Shown piece after piece: positions 56,880-64,000 of a stretch of 64,000 nucleotides of DNA. Both the position numbers and the translations under genes were made by a program. Origin of the DNA: Chrysophaeum taylorii (taxonomy: Eukaryota; Sar; Pelagophyceae; Pelagomonadales; Pelagomonadaceae); the NCBI GenBank assembly GCA_029834535.1, contig JAQMWT010000533.1:186001-250000 (forward strand), in the 5' to 3' direction. The notes under the pieces are model-generated. The model made no database searches. It was not told the origin of the DNA and worked only from the letters and a program-made list of their open reading frames with translations. How positions within the stretch are numbered: position 1 is the stretch's first letter; every line of letters begins with the position of its first letter.

Positions 56880-57411
56880 AGAATACGCTCATTCGTCAAG
56901 CTCAACTGCGTTTTGGCGCCATTTTCCCTGTCTTCGAATCCCGCCATACTGCAAATGCCAAATGGCTCACCTCTGTTGCTACGGACCGCACACGTTTTGT
57001 GGTCGAGGGCAGCCGTAGCTCAAATGATGTGCAGCTGATGGTGGTGGTCCGGCCCGCTCTGCATCTGATTAAACAGTCGTCGATCTTGCGCGCGCTGTTG
57101 GTTGGACGACCCCTTATATTACCAAGTTACGGCGGGTGTGCCACGAGAACGAGATTTGGTGGTCCACCTCCTTCCTAGCAGCGGACGAATATTTTCTTCA
57201 TGACGCATGTATTCTTCTTTCGGCGGCGGAGCGTACTTGGTTCGACGGGCGCTTAAAGACATTACTCGTACCTTTCGGTGTGCTACCCGGGTTTGGCTTT
57301 GGTCGCGCAATAGGTAACCCGTGGTGACGTTGTCTTGTGCATGGTTGACGGCCACCTGCGCATAATTGAGGTGCAAGACACGGATGATGATAACGCGCTT
57401 CTTGTCTGCGG
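56880..57411 (+). pseudogene. LINE-like coding fragment downstream of FCP copy 1
   Basis: Reads NTLIRQAQLRFGAIFPVFES, SRHTANAKWLTSVATDRTRF, and after a break VCHENEIWWSTSFLAADEYF and VVLCMVDGHLRIIEVQDTDD. The same peptide blocks occur in the minus-strand copy at 59.03-59.61 kb, where more of the frame is intact (MVDGHLRIIDVQDTDDNNAL). Preserved peptide similarity with many silent changes indicates former coding function. It ends abruptly at about 57,411, where an inverted LINE 3' end begins. Confidence 0.5.
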
Positions 57412-59610
57412 ATGTGCTTGTTCAGTCTTTCTCGCTTTCTGCCTGTTCTTCTTATAATAGTAAGCAAGCATCATTTTATCCGGGCGATGCGGCCGAATGT
57501 CGCGAGAACACAAGGTAACCACACACCATCAGCATCAACATTACAAGCAACAAGTATGTCAATAAGCTCCGCCGCAAAGGACCGCGCACGAAGTTGTAAG
57601 CAGTGTCCGTGCTATATGCAACGGGAAGAGCAGACGAACGTCGCAGCCGCAATCAAGAGTAAGGGTAGTTTGGGAAGCAGAGAGACAGGAAGTCGGCCAT
57701 TGCTGTAAAGTCATGCTCGCGAGTACGAGAGGATGGAGCCGCAGTGTAGCCACATAACTCTGCCTCGCAAAGTGTGATGTAGGCACGTAGTCAGAGGATG
57801 GTCAAGCGCCTCGGAAGAACCAGCGCGGCGACAACAGCGACACTTATGATCAGTGACAACAAACCCCCAGGCAACAAAGCGCTCCCGGTTGGCTAATTGC
57901 GCCATGGGGAACTTAAGCTGCGTGGCACGCGTCATGAATGACATCCACGAGCCGACAAAAGATGTCCGGACGAGCAAAGTGAGAGGATCAACACCCGCAG
58001 GCTCGTATGCACGAAGGCGCGCAACGCCAAGCTGCGTCAGCGAAGTGAAGCAAACCCCGCCAAACAGGCGGCGCCGCTGAAGGTGACAATTCAACGCCGA
58101 CCATGGCAGAAAAGCGCGCAAGAAGGGTCATCCGCACCCGCTCCACACCGGCACGCGCCGCAAGGCCATCAGCACAATGTTGGAGAGACTCGACAAAGCT
58201 GAACTCGGAAGAGGATTTGCGGCGTTCGGGGTGGCCACGCACCCACGCGAGGTCAAATGAACCAAAGCGTGCCGCTAAGCGCGGAATTAAGTGCGCAATC
58301 TCATACCAAATATCGCCGGATGTGACTGGCACGCGCTGCGAGAGGCCTGCTTGTGCGAGCACGGCGCCTTTATTGTCAAGGACAGCTTTCACGGGTTACC
58401 GAGGGAGTGCATCAAGAATGGACCAAATTGCAGCTTGTGCGGCATAGATGCCCACGCCCTCAGCACGATACGCAGATAGAGCTCCAGGGCCGGGAGTGAC
58501 CCGCAAAGCGAAAGTGCACAGGCGTGGGACGACGCGATCGAAATGGCCACAGCAGCTCCGCTCTCAGCTCAGGATACGGTATCCGTCGCTGGCCACGTCG
58601 AGATGATCGGTGGGCGGTCGAGCACCACAGCCATCACGGGCAGAACGAGGCGCGGCCCACTTAGAAAAGAGGCGGCGACAGTCGCGTAGGTCCGGGGAAG
58701 AGTGGGGGGCGTGGGCAGCGTGGCGGCGGCGTTTCGCGGGAAAGCGACGCATACCGACGCGAGAGACCGCAATGGCCGTGGCTTTCGGGACAAACCACGC
58801 TTAGGATCCCAGTAAATAGACGAATCATAGGGAAGAACACGAAGCGGTCGCACAGCCTTCGGGGTCAGGGGGTACTGGTCGCCACCAGCGCAAAAAAGGA
58901 GGTGGGTGTGTCTGCCGCGGCCCGTGAGCCGTGGATACGACCCACATACCAAACCTCTTCGATTTACCAGTCACGTGCGCCTGGATGCAGCTCTCGGTGG
59001 TTTGTCCGGGATATCAAATCACAGACAAGCAGCGCGTTATTATCATCAGTGTCTTGCACATCAATTATGCGCAGGTGACCGTCAACCATACACAAGACAA
59101 CGTCACCACGGGTGGCACCTACCATTGCGCGACCAGCCCGAAACCCGGGCCTAGCACGACCGAGTGTATCAACTTGGAGTAATGTCTTTAAGCGCCCGGC
59201 GAACCAAGCACGTTCCACCGCCGAAGGAGGAATACATACGTCATGAAAAAAATATCCGTCCGCCGCTAGGAAGGAGGTGGACCACCAAATCTCGCTCTCG
59301 TGGCACACCCGCCGCAACTTGGTAATATCAGGGGCCGGCCAACCAACAGCGAACGCAAGATCGACGACTTTTTAATCAGATGCAGCGGCGGAGCCGGGGA
59401 GCGGACCACCCCCAGCAAACTGCACATCATTTGAGCTGGCCCACACAATGCTGCCCTCGACCACGCGAAACGTGTGCGGTCCGTAGCAACAGAGGTGAGC
59501 CATTTGGCATTTGCAGTATGGCGGGATTCGAAGACAGGGAAAATGGCGCCAAAACGTAGTTGAGCTTGACGAATGAGCGTATTCTTCTTGTGGGTAGGAA
59601 CTCCTACCTA
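57412..59610 (-). pseudogene. LINE-like retroelement, copy 2, inverted (coding fragment, RNase H-like part and 3' end)
   Basis: The most continuous copy in the window. Read on the minus strand from 59,610: NTLIRQAQLRFGAIFPVFES, then RRVCHESEIWWSTSFLAADG and VDGHLRIIDVQDTDDNNALL (59,030-59,320). Then comes a GSYPRLTGRGRHTHLLFCAGG segment (58,900), then LAQAGLSQRVPVTSGDIWYE, FDLAWVRGHPERRK and CADGLAARAG (58,150-58,370), then the HKCRCCRRAGSSEALDHPLT Cys/His block, to the shared 3' end at 57,412. Here the RNase H-like WVRGH is followed in frame by the A-D-x-L-A motif, which supports the call. Confidence 0.65.
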
Positions 59611-60277
59611 GGCTCGAAGCCAGTTTTTATTTATGGTAAGCAACTCCCAGGATCGAAGAGCCAGAATGGATGATCGCAGAGAAAGAGAAAAAAGCATCTG
59701 CCAGGCTCAAAGAGCCAGAAGGCAGAATTGCGGAAGGGAAGTCGACGGAGAGGGGCTGAAGGTGGCACGTGATAGAGGAGTGTAGTGCAAAGGAGGTACC
59801 TATCATTTTCATGTTATTGTGAGCAACTCCCATGCTCGAAAAAGGTCAGAGTGGATGGGCGCAGAGGAGGAGGAAGAAAGGACGAAAACCAGAGAGGACA
59901 GCGAAGGCAGAAGCAAAAAAGCGCAAAGTACATAATGCTGCGCATTGCCGCGCTACGATTGCATACCGCAATTTGCTGCAGTAGGCTCAAAGCGCCTTCC
60001 AATCACGCTTTTTGTCTTTGCGACACCATACAGTAGTACTTTATAGCGTTTTCTGGTTCGCCTAATCCCCGAACGAGATGAGCGTATAGTACGGCGCACA
60101 CCCTAGCGCCCCCCCCTCTTCACCAGGAAATTCGACTTTGTCGCACTACCCTGACGAAGGGCGGCTAGAGATATGACACACATCATTATTTATCTACCTC
60201 GCTTCACATCACTCTCTTGGGTTCATGTGCAAGAAAAAGGCGCGGCCGTCGCGGCCGCAGCGACACCGTGATTGCAC
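59611..60277 (-). repeat. FCP 3' flank of copy 2 with the CCTGGGAGTTGC-type repeat
   Basis: Reverse complement of the 56,191-56,860 tract with substitutions and small indels; includes the TTATGGTAAGCAACTCCCAG unit at 59,632-59,651. Confidence 0.8.
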
Positions 60278-60889
60278 TTAGATGCCGCCCGGCCAGAGGG
60301 AAACACCGAGCTCCTCGTGGACCATAAGCGCGAGGATGCCCATCATGGCAGCGCGGCCGTTGTTGAGCTCGATCGCACGTTTGCTCAGCTTCTCCTCAGC
60401 CGAGAATGTGTCCCAGCCAAAGTCCAGCGCGCCGTTGCGGAAGTCGCCCGGGAACTCGCCGGGAGCGGCGCCGTTGGCCGAGTCCTTCATCACGAAGAGT
60501 TCGAGGAAGCCGACGAAGGCGACGATCTGGGCGATGCCGGCCGGTTGGATCGCGGAGAAGGCACCGAAGCCAGTGGGGACGTCGGAGAACTTCGTGCCCG
60601 AGTAGTCGATGGTACCCGGGAGGAAGATCCCCGCCTTGGTCACGATCTGGCCGAGGACGGCAAGCATCGAGATGCGGCCGTGCTTGATCTCGACGTAGCG
60701 GAGGCGCTCGAATTTCTCCTGGTCGGCATCCGCGAGGAGGCCGAGAGGGTCAAAGAAGCCGAGCGGGGCCTGGACGCCGAGCTCGGTCTCGAAGGCCTTG
60801 ACGACGGTCTTGGGGGCTGCGTGGGTGGCCACGGGCGCGAAGGCAGCAGCCGACGTGAGGCAAAGCGCGACAACGACCTTGGAGAACAT
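60278..60889 (-). CDS. Fucoxanthin chlorophyll a/c-binding protein, copy 2 (inverted)
   Basis: Encodes the same 203-aa protein as copies 1 and 3, but the DNA differs at several silent positions, for example ACT for ACC in the PTGFGAF codons and GCC for GCA in the following Ala. No amino-acid change is seen, indicating purifying selection or partial gene conversion. Flanks are more diverged than between copies 1 and 3. It faces copy 1 across a ~4-kb region filled by LINE fragments. Confidence 0.95.
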   Translation of the reverse strand: MFSKVVVALCLTSAAAFAPVATHAAPKTVVKAFETELGVQAPLGFFDPLGLLADADQEKFERLRYVEIKHGRISMLAVLGQIVTKAGIFLPGTIDYSGTKFSDVPTGFGAFSAIQPAGIAQIVAFVGFLELFVMKDSANGAAPGEFPGDFRNGALDFGWDTFSAEEKLSKRAIELNNGRAAMMGILALMVHEELGVSLWPGGI

Positions 60890-61009
60890 GCTTTTTGTTT
60901 ATGCTTTCGCTTCTCAAGGCGATCTTTGGCACAAGGGTTAAAATTTCGCCCGATCATGAACCTCAACCGAATCTTGGCTACCCCGGGTATAGATGCCACG
61001 TACAGGGTC

Positions 61010-62662
61010 CACTGCATTGATATCCTGGACAAACCACAGAGAGCTGCATCCAGGCGCAGCTAGCTGGTAAATCGAAGAGGTTTGGTAAGTGGGTCGTATC
61101 CACGGCCCACGGGCCGCGGCAGACACACCCACATCTTTTTTTGCGCTGGCGGCGACCAGTACCCCCTTGCCCCGAAGGCTTTGCGGCCGCTTCGTGTTCT
61201 TCCCTATGACTCGTCTAATGACTGGGATCGTAAAGCGTGGTTTGTCCAGAACGCCACGGCCATCTCGGTCTCTCGCGTCGGTATGCGTCGCCTTCCCGCG
61301 AAACGCCGCCGCCACGCTGGCGAGTTTCGTCGGGAGCCTTTCTCTTTGCCGTTAAGCCTCGTTGCGACGCGCAACGAAGTTACTTGTTTCCATACCCGCC
61401 GCCACACACCCATACCCGCATCCCACGCCCCCCACTCTTCCCCGGACCTAGGTTTGGGCACCTACCCCGCGACTGTCGCCGCCTCTTTCTACGAGGGCCG
61501 TGCATCGTTCTGCGCGTGATGGCTGTGGTGCTCGACCGCCCACCGACCATCTCGACGTGGCCAGCGACGGGTCCGTGTCCAGAGCTGAGAGCGGAACTGC
61601 TGTGGCCATTTCGATCCCGTCGCCCCGCGCCTCTACATTTTTGCTTTGCGGGTCACTCCCGGCCCTGGAGCTCTATCTGCGTATCGTGCTGAGGTCGTGG
61701 GCATCCATGCCGCACAAGCAGGCCTCTCGCAGCGCGTGCCAGTCACATCCGGCGATATCTGGTATGAGAATGCGCACTTGATTCCTCGCCTAGCGGCACG
61801 TTTTGGTTCATTTGACCTCGCGTGGGTGCGTGGCCACCCCGAACGCCGCAGATTCTCTTTCCAGTTCACCTTTGTCGAGTCTCTCCAATATTGAGCCGAT
61901 GGCCTTGCGGCGCGAACTCCGTGTGGGTGCGGATGACCCTTCTTGCACACGTTTCTGCCATGGTCGGCGTTGGTTTGTCACCTTCCTGCGGCGCCGTCTG
62001 TTTGATGGGGTTTGCTTCACTTCGCTGACGCAGCTTGGCGTTGCGCGCCTTCGTGCATATGAGCCTGCGGATGTCGATCTTCTCACTTTGCTCGTCCGGA
62101 CTTCTTTCGTCGGCCCGTGCATGTCACTCATGGCGCGTGCCATGTAGCTTAAGTTCCTCATGGCGCAATTAGCCAACCGAGAGCGCTCTGTTGCCTGGGG
62201 GTTTGTTGTCCCTGATCACAAGTGTCGCTGTTGTCGCCGCGCTGGTTCTTCCGAGGCGCCTGACCATCCTCTGACTACGTGCCTACATCACACTTTGCGA
62301 GGCAGAGTTATGTGGCTACTCTGCTGCTCCATGCTCTCGTACTTGCGAGCAAGACTTTACAGCAATGGCGGACTTCCTGTCTCTCTGCTTCACAAACTAC
62401 CCTTACTCTTGATTACGGCCGCGACGTTCGTCTGCTCTTCCCGTTGCAAATGGCACCGACGCTGCTTACAACTCCGTGCGCGGTCGTTTGCCGGTGGAGC
62501 TTATTGACATCCTTATTGCTTGTGACGTTGATGCTACTACCGTGTGGTTACCTTGTATTCTCGTGACATTCGGCCGCCTCGCCCGGATAAAATGATGCTT
62601 GCTTACTATAATAAGAAGAACAGGCAGAAATCGAGAAAGACTGAACAAGCACATCCACAGTG
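61010..62662 (+). pseudogene. LINE-like retroelement 3' part, copy 3
   Basis: Begins near TATCCTGGACAAACCACAGA, which matches the reverse complement of about 59,010. It continues with VSGSYPRPTGRGRHTHIFF, FDLAWVRGHPERR and the KCRCCRRAGSSEAPDHPLT block, to the same 3' end (AAGAACAGGCAGAAATCGAG) as copy 1. It is truncated at its 5' side by sequence upstream of FCP copy 2. Confidence 0.65.
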
Positions 62663-64000
62663 CAGTGGACCCTATACGCGGGTAGTTAGTTGGGCCCTAT
62701 ATCGGGTAGCCAAGATTCGGTTGAGGTTCAAGATCGGGCGAATTTTTAACCCTTGTCCCAAAGATCGCGTTGAGAAGCGTGCGAAGCACAAACAAAAAGC
62801 ATGTTCTCCAAGGTCGTTGTCGCGCTTTGCCTCACGTCGGCTGCTGCCTTCGCGCCCGTGGCCACCCACGCAGCCCCCAAGACCGTCGTCAAGGCCTTCG
62901 AGACCGAGCTCGGCGTCCAGGCCCCGCTCGGCTTCTTTGACCCTCTCGGCCTCCTTGCGGATGCCGACCAGGAGAAATTCGAGCGCCTCCGCTACGTCGA
63001 GATCAAGCACGGCCGCATCTCGATGCTTGCCGTCCTCGGCCAGATCGTGACCAAGGCGGGGATCTTCCTCCCGGGTACCATCGACTACTCGGGCACCAAG
63101 TTCTCCGACGTCCCCACCGGCTTCGGTGCATTCTCCGCGATCCAACCGGCCGGCATCGCCCAGATCGTCGCCTTCGTCGGCTTCCTCGAGCTCTTCGTGA
63201 TGAAGGACTCGGCCAACGGCGCCGCTCCCGGCGAGTTCCCGGGCGACTTCCGCAACGGCGCGCTGGACTTTGGCTGGGACACATTCTCGGCTGAGGAGAA
63301 GCTGAGCAAACGTGCGATCGAGCTCAACAACGGCCGCGCTGCCATGATGGGCATCCTCGCGCTTATGGTCCACGAGGAGCTCGGTGTTTCCCTCTGGCCG
63401 GGCGGCATCTAAGTGCAATCACGGTGTCGCTGCGGCCGCGACGGCCGCGCCTTTTTCTTGCACATGAACCCAAGAGGACTACATGAACCGAGGAAGATAA
63501 ACAGTGACGTGGGTCATATCTCTAGCCGCCCTTCGTCAGGGTAGTGCGACAAAGTCGAATTTCGTGGTGAAGACGGGAGTGACTAGGATGTGCGCGGTGC
63601 TACAAGCTCATCTCGTTCGGGGATTAGGCAAAATTAGGCGAACCGGAAAATGCTATAAGAGATTACTGCATGGTGTCGCAAAGACATCAAGCTTGATTGG
63701 AAGGCGCTGTGAGCCTACTGCAGCAAACTGCGGTATGCGATCGTAGCGCGGCAATGCGCTTTGCGCTTTCTTGCTTCTGCCTTCGCTGTCCTCTCTGGTT
63801 TTCGTCCTTTCATCCTCCTACTCTGCGCCCGTCCACTCTGACTTTTTTCGAGCCTGGGAGTTGCTCACAATAACATGAAAATGATAGGTACCTCCTTTGC
63901 ACTACATTCCTTTATCACGTGCCACCTTCAGCCCCCCTCCGTTGACTTCCCTTTCGCAATTCTGCCATCTGGCTCTTTGAGCCTGGCAGATGCTCTTTTC
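61482..64000 (+). repeat. Right copy of the >=2.5-kb direct repeat (partner 54,260-56,778)
   Basis: See partner. The copy continues to the window edge, so the true length is unknown. Confidence 0.95.
62801..63412 (+). CDS. Fucoxanthin chlorophyll a/c-binding protein, copy 3
   Basis: 203 aa, protein identical to copies 1 and 2; I saw no nucleotide difference from copy 1 within the coding sequence. Signal peptide with AFAP motif, and three LHC helices with the KHGR and NNGRAAMMG motifs. The upstream ~140 bp (TTTTTAACCCTTGTCCCAAA and AGCACAAACAAAAAGC just before the ATG) is also identical to copy 1, so the promoter is probably duplicated too. Confidence 0.95.
   Translation: MFSKVVVALCLTSAAAFAPVATHAAPKTVVKAFETELGVQAPLGFFDPLGLLADADQEKFERLRYVEIKHGRISMLAVLGQIVTKAGIFLPGTIDYSGTKFSDVPTGFGAFSAIQPAGIAQIVAFVGFLELFVMKDSANGAAPGEFPGDFRNGALDFGWDTFSAEEKLSKRAIELNNGRAAMMGILALMVHEELGVSLWPGGI

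Larger units (their letters stand above)
55500..57410. repeat. Left arm of an imperfect inverted repeat around 58.2 kb (right arm about 59,020-60,965)
   Basis: The arm contains the FCP gene, its 3' flank and a LINE-like coding fragment. The right arm carries the same in reverse complement. Matching landmarks sum to about 116,468 (55,579 with 60,889). Similarity is lower than between the two direct copies. Confidence 0.9.

Overview
The window looks like nuclear DNA of a photosynthetic stramenopile, most plausibly a pelagophyte-type alga; this is an inference. The evidence is three copies of a fucoxanthin chlorophyll a/c-binding (FCP) antenna gene with a signal peptide followed by an AFAP-type plastid-targeting motif, other products with similar N-termini (ferredoxin-thioredoxin reductase beta, a DUF2237 protein), dense GC-rich gene packing, very short introns (43, 45 and 48 nt where one can be argued), and many eukaryotic housekeeping genes (RPB9, NUP58, TRM6, UTP5/WDR43, casein kinase 1).

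Layout. (1) 1-5,021, minus strand: a Ty1/Copia-like retrotransposon running off the left edge, in the order Gag-like, aspartic protease, a C5-cytosine-methyltransferase-like ORF, then an integrase-like ORF. (2) 5-9.9 kb: AT-rich DNA with a decayed Ty3/Gypsy pol (about 6.9-8.9 kb). (3) 10-12.3 kb: a small hypothetical gene and a multi-spanning membrane protein. (4) 12.5-18.1 kb, minus: the relic of a very large fatty acyl-AMP ligase - acyl carrier protein - Pls/NRPS-type terminal membrane/hexapeptide-repeat gene, broken by in-frame stops and frameshifts. (5) 18.5-25.8 kb: NUP58, RPB9, a prolyl-4-hydroxylase-like/ankyrin protein, a small basic protein and a PH/CRAL-TRIO membrane protein. (6) 25.9-27.9 kb: a large inverted repeat, a GACA microsatellite array and a Helitron helicase fragment. 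(7) 27.9-49.1 kb: the main gene-rich block (EEP phosphatase/nuclease, glycosyltransferase-like, DOPA-dioxygenase-like, OXA1-like, PDZ, a duplicated-domain protein, FTR-beta, a 981-aa sulfotransferase/beta-propeller protein, UTP5, TRM6, CK1, DUF2237, a coiled-coil protein), often in divergent pairs with very short spacers. (8) 49-54.2 kb: an eroded region with an ankyrin pseudogene and two tandem Helitron fragments with minisatellites. (9) 54.2-64 kb: three FCP genes embedded in LINE-like retroelement fragments, arranged as a 7,222-bp-offset direct repeat plus an inverted copy.

The live genes are mostly unlinked housekeeping functions. The unusual content is in the mobile and duplicated parts: a retroelement carrying a putative DNA methyltransferase, a fossil lipid/peptide-assembly megasynthase, a dispersed motif family centred on GTCGACTGCTAAGAGG, and the FCP/LINE amplification. 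All assignments are from reading the sequence; no database search was possible.
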